Shown here: positions 5,750 through 13,137 of the stretch, in pieces
Position numbering within the stretch: position 1 is the first letter of the stretch
How the letters are laid out: the number at the start of each line of letters is the position of its first letter
Assembly: GCA_024654145.1 (NCBI GenBank)
Contig: JANLIM010000075.1
Location: 1 to 25,545, forward strand
Length of the DNA stretch: 25,545 nucleotides
DNA from: Candidatus Zambryskiibacteriota bacterium
GTDB lineage: Bacteria > Patescibacteriota > Minisyncoccia > Phycocordibacterales > Zambryskibacteraceae
Reading direction: 5' to 3'
Position numbers and translations under genes: made by a program
The notes under the pieces: model-generated
Told to the model about the DNA's origin: nothing
Databases searched by the model: none
The model's input: only the letters and a program-made list of their open reading frames with translations

Positions 5750-7123
5750 TTATAAATTCAGTTCGTAGCTCTTCCCTTTTTCTGTCGCTATCGCTTCTAC
5801 TCCTAGCTCGTCCCTCAAACGCTGAGCCAAGAAAATTGATGACTTAGGTTCCCCCATGGCAACAAAAACCTTTTTCAAAGTCTTGGCACTAGTAGAGACG
5901 AAATCGACAAGAGTATCTGAGTCAGCATGCGCAGAAAAGCCATCTATCTTTTCAACCCTGGCTTTCAACAAAACTCGCTTATTGTTTATCATTATTTCTT
6001 TCACTCCCTCCTCAATCATCCTGCCTGGTGTTCCGTGTGCCTGGTAGCCTACCAGGAGGATCGTGGAGTTCGGATCCGGTAGATATCTTTCTTCATGCCC
6101 CACGATGCGCCCAGCGGTCGACATACCCGAGCCTGCAATTATAATTTTTGCCCCTTCCACTCCGGCTATTTCCTTTGAGTCTCTGACAGACAGAGTTTCC
6201 TTAAGTTCGTTGAATTTAAATATCTCATCACCAGCCTTCATGTCACTTAAGGCTTTTTGGTTATACAGGTCTGTTACTCTCTCATAAATCCTAGTTAAAC
6301 GTATAGCAAGTGGTGAATCCAAAAAAACTGGCACAGAAGGCACTTTCTTGGATTCAAAAAGATTATCAAGCTTGTAAAGCAGGACTTGCGTACGCTCGAG
6401 GGAGAAAGCCGGTATGAGAAGCGTGCCTCCCCGCTCTATAGACTCTCTCACTATCCTGTCGAATTTTTCATCACGCTCCTCCTTGCTCTCATGGTTGCGG
6501 TCTCCATACACACTTTCGATCAGAAGATAATCCAAACCTTCTATCTTCTCCAAATCCTCTAATATTGGCGAAGGAGAGTTACCCAAGTCACCGGTAAAGA
6601 GCATGGTCTTACCTGAAGGAAAAGTGAACTTCACCATTGCAGAACCAAGAATGTGTCCAGCATTATAAAACTCGACTTTGATTCCATAAAAATCCAATAC
6701 TTCATGGTATTTGACCGTTTTCCAAAGATTTAAAGCATCCGCTACGTCATTTTGGACATAAATAGGATTTTCATCATAAGAATTAATCTTTGCCGCATCC
6801 TCAAGAAGAAGTCCGGCGATGCTCTTAGTCTCGGGGGTAGAATAAATCTCTCCTCTAAATCCTTCCTTATAGAGCTTGGGTATGAGACCTATGTGGTCGA
6901 TGTGTGCGTGAGTGACATATAAAACATCGATAGAAGATGCGTCATATGGAAATACTTTCTTATTGTGCTCATCGGTATCTCCCTCACCCTGGAGCATGCC
7001 ACAATCAATAAGAATCTTTCTTGCCCCTCGAAGCCTTGGCGAAGTGGGGCTATTATCAAACTCGAGTAAAAAATTCGCCCCAGTCGTCGACCCTGCGCCG
7101 CCGTAGCAAGTGAGTTTAGACAT
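5750..7123 (-). CDS. Metallo-beta-lactamase / beta-CASP domain RNA nuclease
   Basis: The protein has 457 aa. The metal-binding core is complete: T-H72-A-H74-I-D76-H77, H157 in AGHILGSAM, D179 in FTGDLGNS. The beta-CASP part shows LLIPAFSLERTQ, IIIAGSGMSTAGRI (motif B region) and GFSAHADSDTL near the C-terminus (motif C histidine). This is the CPSF73/KH-less archaeal-type family that cuts RNA as endo- and/or 5' exonuclease in the cytoplasm. There are no N-terminal KH domains and no RNase J C-terminal domain. Its 5' end overlaps the preceding membrane protein gene by 8 nt, suggesting co-transcription. Confidence 0.9.
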   Translation of the reverse strand: MSKLTCYGGAGSTTGANFLLEFDNSPTSPRLRGARKILIDCGMLQGEGDTDEHNKKVFPYDASSIDVLYVTHAHIDHIGLIPKLYKEGFRGEIYSTPETKSIAGLLLEDAAKINSYDENPIYVQNDVADALNLWKTVKYHEVLDFYGIKVEFYNAGHILGSAMVKFTFPSGKTMLFTGDLGNSPSPILEDLEKIEGLDYLLIESVYGDRNHESKEERDEKFDRIVRESIERGGTLLIPAFSLERTQVLLYKLDNLFESKKVPSVPVFLDSPLAIRLTRIYERVTDLYNQKALSDMKAGDEIFKFNELKETLSVRDSKEIAGVEGAKIIIAGSGMSTAGRIVGHEERYLPDPNSTILLVGYQAHGTPGRMIEEGVKEIMINNKRVLLKARVEKIDGFSAHADSDTLVDFVSTSAKTLKKVFVAMGEPKSSIFLAQRLRDELGVEAIATEKGKSYELNL

Positions 7124-7526
7124 TGCGATAAATCGTAGCTTTAAGAGAAATAAATATACCTAAGAAAGCTCCGGCAGCATTAGAGACAAAATCATTAAAC
7201 ACATCTTGAACATACATATTCTCGTGCGCCTGAGTGAGGCCCAGAACGTATTCTAAAATCTCCCAAACCACACCAGAAAACATTACACATGAAAGTACGC
7301 TCATAGTAAGTACAAAAACTTTGTCAGAACGATTCTCAAAAAATTCCCCATAATATAAAACCCAGTATCCTGCAATACCTCCGGTGACTCCAGCCAAAAA
7401 GTGCATTACCCAGTCAAACCACCAATAAATCCAGTAAAAATAAAAATAATGCGCGGAAATTTGAAGCAATGTAAAGATGATCGCCAAAAAAAGGCTAGCT
7501 AGAAGTAGGTTTGTTCTCGTAGACAT
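7116..7526 (-). CDS. Small polytopic membrane protein (DUF2238/VanZ-like pattern)
   Basis: The protein has 136 aa and about four membrane helices (residues 6-27, 38-60, 70-92, 113-130). Polar residues inside the membrane parts are spaced as in the YjdF/DUF2238 group: DWVMHFLAG, then VWEILEYVLG, then DVFNDFVSNAAGAFLG (D, D, N, GA). That group has no established function. The gene overlaps the downstream nuclease by 8 nt. A TAGAAT -10 box ends only 6 nt before the ATG and there is no Shine-Dalgarno, so the mRNA may be leaderless. Confidence 0.7.
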   Translation of the reverse strand: MSTRTNLLLASLFLAIIFTLLQISAHYFYFYWIYWWFDWVMHFLAGVTGGIAGYWVLYYGEFFENRSDKVFVLTMSVLSCVMFSGVVWEILEYVLGLTQAHENMYVQDVFNDFVSNAAGAFLGIFISLKATIYRNV

Positions 7527-7532
7527 TGAACT

Positions 7533-7562
7533 ATTCTAGCAGACAACAGAAACCCCGACCAA
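7533..7562 (-). promoter_or_regulatory. Weak candidate promoter giving a leaderless transcript
   Basis: On the minus strand TTGGTC (7562-7557), 18 nt and TAGAAT (7538-7533) place the transcript start at or next to the ATG at 7526. The -35 match is poor. Confidence 0.35.
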
Positions 7563-7570
7563 TGTCGGAA

Positions 7571-7737
7571 CGAAAAATCCCAATCGGCTAACAGCAGATT
7601 GGGATTGTTCGGTAGGGTTATTTTGGTATACCCTAGTTTTTAAAACTAGGTGGGTGTCCTCAGCTGTAATCCCAAGGGATACAACAATTTGGACTCCCTG
7701 AAAATGTTTTAGCTAGATAATACCTCAAATAACCCTG
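7571..7737 (-). ncRNA. Structured non-coding RNA, 6S-RNA-like
   Basis: No supported reading frame covers this 167-nt stretch. On the minus strand GGGTTATTT pairs with AAATAACCC and GGTAT with ATACC to close a rod about 120 nt long. Inside, the 3' strand carries a small hairpin, CCTAGTTT/AAACTAGG. Beyond it GTCC pairs with GGAC, and an apical hairpin contains ATCCC/GGGAT. A closing stem, a bubble with a 3'-side hairpin and a distal stem form the layout of 6S RNA. GACACCCACCT resembles a segment of proteobacterial 6S RNAs as I remember them. A terminator ends it (7576-7606), and a TATACT box precedes it. Identity as 6S RNA is an inference from shape; the RNA gene itself is better supported. Confidence 0.55.
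7576..7606 (-). terminator. Intrinsic terminator of the ncRNA
   Basis: On the minus strand AATCCCAATC (7606-7597), an 11-nt loop and GATTGGGATT (7585-7576) are followed by TTTTTCG. Confidence 0.85.
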
Positions 7738-7742
7738 TACTT

Positions 7743-7748
7743 AGTATA
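7743..7748 (-). promoter_or_regulatory. -10 box of the ncRNA
   Basis: TATACT on the minus strand ends 6 nt before the predicted 5' end of the ncRNA near 7737. No good -35 hexamer is seen at 16-18 nt. Confidence 0.45.
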
Positions 7749-7841
7749 ACGTATGAGAAGAGAAAAAATGTGTTGATAATGTATGGACTCACAGGTAAAA
7801 ACATTTCGTATTTCCTACCGTAATTACTTGATGGATTGAGA

Positions 7842-8450
7842 CTACTCCAAAATACCGTCCAAATTCACGTCATAAAGTATCTCTTCTTGCACCAAACGAT
7901 AATTTATGACTTCCTCCTGCGTGAACCAATGATTGATCTCATCTTCGGCTTCTTTCACAGAGCCTGAGCAATGCACTATGTTTCTAATGGCGCGCTCATC
8001 CTGATCACTCATAGCATAGGAATCGAGCACATAGTCTCCACGGATAGTACCAACGTCTGATGTGAGGGGCTCTGTGCCGCCGGTGATCTTCTTGACCACC
8101 TTTTGTGCATGAGCTCCTTCCCAAATCATGGCTATGATAGGGCCGGAGGTCATGAATTTCTTGAGATTCGCAAGGATCTTAGCTGTAATCTCAAGCGGAT
8201 CTTCAGAAGGAGGAGTGAGGCCTTTGGAGCGATAGCCTTCAATGGTCTTCTCCCCTGTAACTCGGCGCCACTCAGGATCCAGAGTATAGTGCTTTTCGAT
8301 AAAAGTTTCGTCCACCACGACCATCTTCAAAGCCACGAGCTTGAGGCCGACTCTTTCAAATCTCTTTATCACTTCTCCGATAAGTCCTCTCTGTATGCCG
8401 TCCGGCTTCACTGCTACAAAAGTTCTTTCCTTCTTTGGGTGGTTTGTCAT
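7842..8450 (-). CDS. ndk: Nucleoside diphosphate kinase, long form
   Basis: It transfers the gamma-phosphate from ATP to NDPs through a phosphohistidine. The N-terminus RTFVAVKPDGIQRGLIGEVIKRFE and the active site NIVH160CSGS are canonical. At 202 aa it is about 60 longer than the usual bacterial enzyme (about 140). Roughly residues 57-95, between YTLDPEWRR and the LKKFMTSGPI helix, are an insertion, and about 20 residues extend the C-terminus. The start ATG overlaps the map stop as ATGA (8447-8450), indicating translational coupling in an adk-map-ndk nucleotide/maturation cluster. Confidence 0.93.
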   Translation of the reverse strand: MTNHPKKERTFVAVKPDGIQRGLIGEVIKRFERVGLKLVALKMVVVDETFIEKHYTLDPEWRRVTGEKTIEGYRSKGLTPPSEDPLEITAKILANLKKFMTSGPIIAMIWEGAHAQKVVKKITGGTEPLTSDVGTIRGDYVLDSYAMSDQDERAIRNIVHCSGSVKEAEDEINHWFTQEEVINYRLVQEEILYDVNLDGILE

Positions 8451-9217
8451 AGGGTTAGTATTATATTGCCTTTCTCGGTTATAGCAACGGTGTGTTCGAA
8501 GTGGGCACTTCTGGAGCCATCCTTCGTTTTGATAGTGTACCCATCGTCTGTGAGCTTGATGTGCTCTTTGCCGACATTGACCATAGGTTCTATGGCTATG
8601 ACCATACCGGGAACTAGCTTCACTCCCTTCCCTGACTGACCAAAGTTGGGTACAAATGGCTCCTCATGTACTGAGTAACCGACTCCGTGCCCAGCCAGAT
8701 CCTTGGCCAAAGAAAAACCTGTTGGTTTAACTACCTGGGATACTGCGAATCCTATGTCGCCAACTGTGTTTCCCGGCTTTGCGACCTCTATCCCCCGCTC
8801 AAGAGCGAGCTTGGCGGTATCCATAAGCTTCTTTGACTCATCGTCCACCACCCCAGCAGCTACAGTCACAGCCGCATCGGTAATAAGCCCTTTGTGCAAA
8901 ATGCCGAGGTCAAGAGAAACTATGTCTCCGTCATTAATAATCCTTTCGGCTTCGTTCGGAATGCCATGCACGATCTCGTCGTTAATGGAAATGCAGAGCG
9001 CTGCTGGATAAGGTCGCTTCGCTCCGTGGGGCTGGTAGCCCAAGAAAGCGGGTTTGTCCCCCATCGACTTAATAAGTCTCAAAGCTTCTTCTTCCAAAAT
9101 AAGAATAGAAACGCCGGGCTTCACCATGGCGCTAAGCTCTGAGAGAATTTGGGCATGATGCTTACCACCTTCACGAAGCGTCTGGATTTCCTTTTCGCTT
9201 TTAAGAAGAATAGTCAT
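8447..9217 (-). CDS. map: Methionine aminopeptidase, type I
   Basis: The protein has 256 aa, the normal length without extra domains. Metal ligands are visible as Asp in SLDLGILHKG, Asp in ITDAAVT, His in AGHGVGYSVHEEP, Glu in VIAIEPM and Glu in FEHTVAI. It removes the initiator methionine from nascent proteins once the residue has been deformylated. It overlaps adk by 17 nt upstream and ndk by 4 nt downstream. The secY-adk-map order is the classical spc/alpha junction; here ndk follows in place of infA. Confidence 0.95.
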   Translation of the reverse strand: MTILLKSEKEIQTLREGGKHHAQILSELSAMVKPGVSILILEEEALRLIKSMGDKPAFLGYQPHGAKRPYPAALCISINDEIVHGIPNEAERIINDGDIVSLDLGILHKGLITDAAVTVAAGVVDDESKKLMDTAKLALERGIEVAKPGNTVGDIGFAVSQVVKPTGFSLAKDLAGHGVGYSVHEEPFVPNFGQSGKGVKLVPGMVIAIEPMVNVGKEHIKLTDDGYTIKTKDGSRSAHFEHTVAITEKGNIILTL

Positions 9218-9800
9218 GGGCTGCGATGATCTCGGAGTGAACCTTCTCTATAGGCTGCTCTCCGTTGACCTCGAAGAACCGATAATAGGGGTTATTACGG
9301 AAATATTCAACCGCAGGCATAGTATCTCTTTCAAACCAATCCAGGCGCTTATCTATCTTTGCAATGTTAAGATCGTCTTTGCGTCCTCGGGCAAGAAGCC
9401 TTTCCTCGGACCAGCGGCGGGAAACATTGATATAAATGACGGTCGGTTTCTCTCTTTTATAAAACTGCATGGCGGAAGTAAGCAACTCTGCCTCTGCCAG
9501 AGCCCTAGGCGCCCCATCGAATACTAGATGCATATCGTCTTCCAATTCATCTATCAAAACATTCGTCCACATCCAGCAGGCCAGGAAGTCCGGCTGGCGC
9601 TCATCCATTTCATAAATACTTTTAGAAATCTTGGAAGAAAGGCTCTCACCTCGGATAAATTTGCGGAAGTGCTCACCAGTCTCCACATATAGAATCTGCC
9701 GCTTCGCTTCGTCGAAGTGTGCGATGCGCTCCTTCAAAAGATCTGCCTGAGTCCCCTTCCCACATCCCGACCGTCCAATAAAAATAATAGTTTGAAGCAT
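9201..9800 (-). CDS. adk: Adenylate kinase, short LID form
   Basis: The P-loop is G9-RSGCGKGT, followed by YVETGEHFRKFI (AMP-site region) and LVFDGAPRALAEAE (the usual DGFPR is DGAPR here). The LID segment reads RLLARGRKDDLNIAKIDKRL, without the long zinc-type LID. The 199-aa length fits the short form. It catalyses AMP + ATP to 2 ADP in the cytoplasm. The gene lies between secY and map as in most bacteria, but is separated from secY by a 116-nt AT-rich repeat. Confidence 0.9.
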   Translation of the reverse strand: MLQTIIFIGRSGCGKGTQADLLKERIAHFDEAKRQILYVETGEHFRKFIRGESLSSKISKSIYEMDERQPDFLACWMWTNVLIDELEDDMHLVFDGAPRALAEAELLTSAMQFYKREKPTVIYINVSRRWSEERLLARGRKDDLNIAKIDKRLDWFERDTMPAVEYFRNNPYYRFFEVNGEQPIEKVHSEIIAAHDYSS

Positions 9801-9916
9801 ATATACAGTATAAACTCTAATTTCTAAATCCTAAACTCTAAATAAGCACCAAACCCTAAATTCGAATTTTGAAAATTGAGATTTATTTAGAATTTAGATA
9901 TTAGAATTTAGGATTT
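9801..9916. repeat. TAAATTC-class intergenic repeat between secY and adk
   Basis: An AT-rich gap is made of variants of taaatcctaaactctaaa on the left and of the complementary type (gaatttagatattagaattt) on the right. The two halves can fold back on each other. It is one of four short-period repeat classes in this window. Confidence 0.75.
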
Positions 9917-11188
9917 TTAGTATTCTCTTACACTTATCTGTGCGTCTACTTTTTTGATGAGGTCGATTACTACCGAGACCACGATGAGAAGGGCTGTACC
10001 ACCGATGGCGAGCGCCTGAATGCCAGTGAGAGAGCGAAGGATAAGTGGGAGAACAGCGATAATACCGAGGAAAAGCGCTCCGACGAGAGTAAGCCGAGTG
10101 AGAATACGGGAAATGTAGTCTGCTGTAGTTACTCCAGGACGCACGCCAGGAATAAAGGCACCAGATTTCTGAAGGTTAGTAGAAATGTTGTCCGGGTCAA
10201 AGGTGACTGCCGTGTAGAAGTATGTAAAGAGAACCACCAAGACAAAGTAAACACTAGTGTAGATCCAAGTATTAGCGATAAGTCCGAGGAAAAAGCTTGC
10301 AACAGAACTCACCGAAGCAATGCTTGATTGTGAAAGGAACTCAAAAATCATCTGAGGGAAAAGGAGGATAGAGAGAGCGAAGATGATCGGGATCACGCCG
10401 GCCTGGTTTACTCGCAAAGGTAAGTATGTAGATACGCCGCCGTAAGTCCTGCCACCTCTCACCTGCTTGGCATACGTGATAGGAATAGGCCTCTCAGCTT
10501 CTGTCACAACCACTACGCCGAATGTCACAAGCAGAGCCACAACAAGCCCAGCGAGATACACGGGGAGCTGGGAAGGATCAAAGGTGAAGATTAGTTGCGA
10601 AACCATACCAGGAAGTGTCGCAACGATACCGGCAAAGATGATAAGAGAAACACCGTTACCAATACCAAACTCGGTAATGAGGTCACCAAGCCAGACCAAG
10701 AGCATTGAGCCGGCTACGATGACAAAGAGGACCACTATCAAATCTCCAAAAGCAAGTTGGGGAAGAACAGCCTGACCCTGCAGGAGCTTGATAAAGGCAT
10801 AGCCCTGGATAAAGGCAAGAGGCACAGTAAGGAGTCTCGAGTATTGGGTAAAACGCTTGCGGCCAGCCTCGCCTTCCTCCTGGTGCAGGGCCTTGAGCTT
10901 AGGCGACATAACGGTCATAAGCTGCATGATGATAGAAGCTGTGATGAAAGGACCCACACCGAGCATGACGATAGAGAGATTGGAAAGGCCTCCGCCGGAG
11001 AAAATATTCAAAAGGTTCAAAAACTCGCTTCCAGAAAAAAGGCTCTGAAGTCTCATAACATCAATACCAGGAATAGGGATAACTGCAAAGACACGCGCGA
11101 TAGCAAGAATACCAAGCACAAAGAAAATGCGCTTGCGGAGGCTCGGGTCTCCGAAAATCATTCTCAGTTTCTCGAAAAATTTGCTCAT
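9917..11188 (-). CDS. secY: Protein translocase subunit SecY
   Basis: The 423-aa protein has ten predicted membrane helices and forms the channel for protein export and membrane insertion. Signature pieces are RVFAVIPIPGIDVMRL after TM1, the plug region SGGGLSNLSIVMLGVGPFITASIIMQL, EGEAGRKRFTQYSR in loop C2, TEFGIGNGVSLIIFAGI, and the C5 loop with NLQKSGAFIPGVRPG. It starts 3 nt after the rplO stop, as is normal for the spc operon, so the two are translated together. Confidence 0.97.
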   Translation of the reverse strand: MSKFFEKLRMIFGDPSLRKRIFFVLGILAIARVFAVIPIPGIDVMRLQSLFSGSEFLNLLNIFSGGGLSNLSIVMLGVGPFITASIIMQLMTVMSPKLKALHQEEGEAGRKRFTQYSRLLTVPLAFIQGYAFIKLLQGQAVLPQLAFGDLIVVLFVIVAGSMLLVWLGDLITEFGIGNGVSLIIFAGIVATLPGMVSQLIFTFDPSQLPVYLAGLVVALLVTFGVVVVTEAERPIPITYAKQVRGGRTYGGVSTYLPLRVNQAGVIPIIFALSILLFPQMIFEFLSQSSIASVSSVASFFLGLIANTWIYTSVYFVLVVLFTYFYTAVTFDPDNISTNLQKSGAFIPGVRPGVTTADYISRILTRLTLVGALFLGIIAVLPLILRSLTGIQALAIGGTALLIVVSVVIDLIKKVDAQISVREY

Positions 11189-11191
11189 GTT

Positions 11192-11467
11192 TTACTTCGC
11201 TACACGCTTGGCCTTCTTAGTAACCAAATGCTTTTTAAGTTCTTCGCCTTTGAGTTTGACCTGGAGAGACTTGAGCGAAGAGATGCCTCGCCCGCGGAGC
11301 TTCGGCACTCGCTTAATAGTATCGCGAATCTCTGGACGTTTCTTGTGTCCAGCACGGGCATTCTGCCCCTTGGTGCCACGACCAGCAGTCTTACCGCGCG
11401 TTCCACCTCGACCAACCTGTCTGGCCTTCTTGTTCGGATTCTTTCTTCTTAGTGTATGAAATTGCAT
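11192..11467 (-). CDS. rplO: Ribosomal protein uL15, C-terminally shortened
   Basis: It has only 91 aa against about 145 in most bacteria. The rRNA-penetrating N-terminal part is intact (HTLRRKNPNKKARQVGRGGTRGKTAGRGTKGQNAR). The globular C-terminal domain is reduced to about 30 residues ending KKHLVTKKAKRVAK. The stop is followed after 3 nt by secY and no continuation is found in other frames, so this looks like a natural short form rather than a frameshift. It follows rpsE directly, with no rpmD (uL30) between, the known CPR condition. Confidence 0.93.
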   Translation of the reverse strand: MQFHTLRRKNPNKKARQVGRGGTRGKTAGRGTKGQNARAGHKKRPEIRDTIKRVPKLRGRGISSLKSLQVKLKGEELKKHLVTKKAKRVAK

Positions 11468-11545
11468 ATGTGTTGCGATACTAATCTACGAATTCATGCG
11501 AATTATACCAATGAATTCTTATTCGTATCATTCGTCTGAGTTATT
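11468..11545. repeat. Short CGAAT-class repeat at the rpsE/rplO junction
   Basis: A run of variants of tctacgaattcatgcgaat and tcttattcgtatcattcg fills the gap and extends into the last codons of rpsE. It belongs to the same family as 13528-13620, 15066-15142 and 23962-24045. Confidence 0.7.
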
Positions 11546-12195
11546 CGTATATTGGCATCATAATTACGGATCTTGGTGTTCTCAAGCTTTCTCAAGGCCT
11601 CAATTGCGGCATAGGCATTGTTCGCGCTGTTCTTACTTCTTGAATAGAGCTTAGCTCCCACTTCTGTTAAGCCTGCGAATTCAAGAACTGTTCGCACGGA
11701 GCTACCAGCAAGAATTCCTTTGCCCTTAGCAGGGCGAATCTTAACCCAAGAAGCGGCATACTTAGCTTCTGTCTCGTGGGGAATAGACATGTTCTTGGTC
11801 GTGTTGACCTTGATCATGTTCTTCTTGGCATCACGGAAGGCCTTGTCGATAGCGAGAGGAGTGTCGGCGGCCTTGCCCTGTCCTACTCCAACAGAACCCT
11901 TTCTGTTGCCTACTACAACAGCCACAGAGAAGCTGAAGCGACGACCTCCTCCCATCACACGAGTCACGCGCCTCAAGCTTACAATCTTCTGATCAAACTC
12001 AGGCTTTACCCTGCTATCGCGGCGCTGAGGACGGCGATTACCTCCACCTCTACCTCTTCGCCCTCTATCTCCACCTTCACGAGGTGGACGAGGAGTAAAA
12101 GCAGGAGCCTCTGTTTTAGGAGTCTCTGTCTTTGCTCCAACATTTTCAATTGGAGTAGTTGGTTCTTTTTCTATTGTGGTATTTTCAGTAGTCAT
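11503..12195 (-). CDS. rpsE: Ribosomal protein uS5 with long N-terminal extension
   Basis: It has 230 aa against about 165 usual. The S5 core begins near residue 68 (KIVSLRRVTRVMGGGRRFSFS) and shows GNRKGSVGVGQGKA, IRPAKGKGILAGSSVRTVLEFAG. The first 65 residues are low-complexity: Thr/Glu/Pro-rich, then arginine-glycine-rich (GDRGRRGRGGGNRR), probably disordered and RNA-contacting. The C-terminal tail (NIRITQTNDTNKNS) is encoded by the intergenic CGAAT repeat. uS5 lies near the mRNA entry of the 30S subunit and contributes to decoding accuracy. Confidence 0.95.
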   Translation of the reverse strand: MTTENTTIEKEPTTPIENVGAKTETPKTEAPAFTPRPPREGGDRGRRGRGGGNRRPQRRDSRVKPEFDQKIVSLRRVTRVMGGGRRFSFSVAVVVGNRKGSVGVGQGKAADTPLAIDKAFRDAKKNMIKVNTTKNMSIPHETEAKYAASWVKIRPAKGKGILAGSSVRTVLEFAGLTEVGAKLYSRSKNSANNAYAAIEALRKLENTKIRNYDANIRITQTNDTNKNSLV

Positions 12196-12197
12196 AT

Positions 12198-12515
12198 TTA
12201 AAATTCTAATCCGCCTTCGCGGGCGCTCTCTGCGAGAGAGCGCACCTTGCCTGTATAAATGTATCCGCCCCGGTCGAAGACTACTTTCTTAATAGACTTC
12301 GTACCAGCTAGCTTGGCTAGCTCTGCACCAACCTTCTTGGCATCACTACCACTAGCGCCAGCAAGTGTAGCGCCCTTAGCATCATCAATCAGCTGAGCAT
12401 AGATAGCTGTGTTTGACTTGAAGACAGAGAGACGTGGTCGCTCTGAAGAACCATGGATTTTAGCCCTGATCTTTTTGCGCTTCCTATCTCGTGCTGATTG
12501 TTTTACTAATGCCAT
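12198..12515 (-). CDS. rplR: Ribosomal protein uL18
   Basis: It has 105 aa, a little short of the usual 115-120. It contains RKKIRAKIHGSSERPRLSVFKSNTAIYAQLIDDAKGATLAGAS and ends in FDRGGYIYTGKVRSLAESAREGGLEF, the standard C-terminus. It carries 5S rRNA into the 50S subunit with uL5. It ends 2 nt before rpsE in the usual order. Confidence 0.96.
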   Translation of the reverse strand: MALVKQSARDRKRKKIRAKIHGSSERPRLSVFKSNTAIYAQLIDDAKGATLAGASGSDAKKVGAELAKLAGTKSIKKVVFDRGGYIYTGKVRSLAESAREGGLEF

Positions 12516-12547
12516 GTTGTTGGTTGTTAGTCGTTGGTTGTCAGTTG
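12516..12547. repeat. GTTG-class tandem repeat upstream of rplR
   Basis: Degenerate repeats of the type gttggttgttagtcgttggttgtcagttg fill the whole gap between rplF and rplR and touch the rplR start codon. Related copies lie at 14805-14845, 15998-16027 and 19455-19480. Confidence 0.75.
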
Positions 12548-13105
12548 TTATGCTGACTTTTTACCCTGTTTCCTTGCGATAACCTCGTCATGATAACGCA
12601 TTCCTTTGCCTTTGTAAGGCTCAGGCTTCTTAAGAGCGCGGACATTGGCTGCAAAGGCGCCCACCATCTCTTTATCTGATCCGGAGATGGTGATGTTGTT
12701 CTTTTCTGCTGTCACGGTAAGGCCTGTGGGAATATTCATCTCGACAGGATGAGAAAATCCGAGAGCAAAAACCATCTTAGCTTGCCCTGAGCCCGTCGAA
12801 GGGTCTCCTTTGACCTCAGATTTGAACCCGATGCCTTCAAGGATAAGCTTCTTTTCGAAAGGCTTGTTTACTCCAGCTACCATGTTTGTGATATGGGAAG
12901 CGTAGGTGCCCCAAAGCGCGCGGGATTCCAAAGTCTCTTTGCGGGGATGAACAGTTACAGTATTACCCTCTACCTTTACTTCAATAATAGGATGAAGTGG
13001 TCGGGAAAGTTCACCCAAGGGTCCTTTGACAGACACGGTTTTATCCGAGATTTGAATCTCGGTTTTCTCTGGAAGTGTGATTAATTTTTTACCTATACGT
13101 GACAT
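12548..13105 (-). CDS. rplF: Ribosomal protein uL6 with an in-frame repeat insertion
   Basis: It has 185 aa, about 9 more than usual. The two L6 domains are recognisable: MSRIGKKLITLPEKTEI and VKGPLGELSRPLHP in the first; LILEGIGFKSEVKG, LGFSHPVEMNIPTG and KKPEPYKGKGMRYHDE in the second. Residues 101-109 (DPSTGSGQA) interrupt the strand EVKG-KMVFALGF and are encoded by the palindrome at 12785-12803. uL6 sits at the base of the stalk near the sarcin-ricin loop of the 50S subunit. The loop position makes loss of function unlikely. Confidence 0.95.
   Translation of the reverse strand: MSRIGKKLITLPEKTEIQISDKTVSVKGPLGELSRPLHPIIEVKVEGNTVTVHPRKETLESRALWGTYASHITNMVAGVNKPFEKKLILEGIGFKSEVKGDPSTGSGQAKMVFALGFSHPVEMNIPTGLTVTAEKNNITISGSDKEMVGAFAANVRALKKPEPYKGKGMRYHDEVIARKQGKKSA
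12785..12803. repeat. CPR palindromic repeat inside rplF
   Basis: CCCTGAGCCCGTCGAAGGG matches the pattern YCCTGAGCnnnGTCGAAGGR also seen between rplC and rpsJ (23554-23573). Here it is translated as part of DPSTGSGQA. Confidence 0.85.
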
Positions 13106-13137
13106 GATTTAAATTATTTATGGTGAACTTGTTGAAT

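Noticed and set aside
7571..7737. SRP RNA, tmRNA or RNase P RNA
   Set aside because: No GGAAGGAAGCAGCC-type SRP loop, no tRNA-like ends or tag frame, and no RNase P core motifs could be found.
11192..12195. A hidden or frameshifted rpmD (uL30) between rpsE and rplO
   Set aside because: The gap is only 35 nt, so the gene is truly absent, as expected for CPR.
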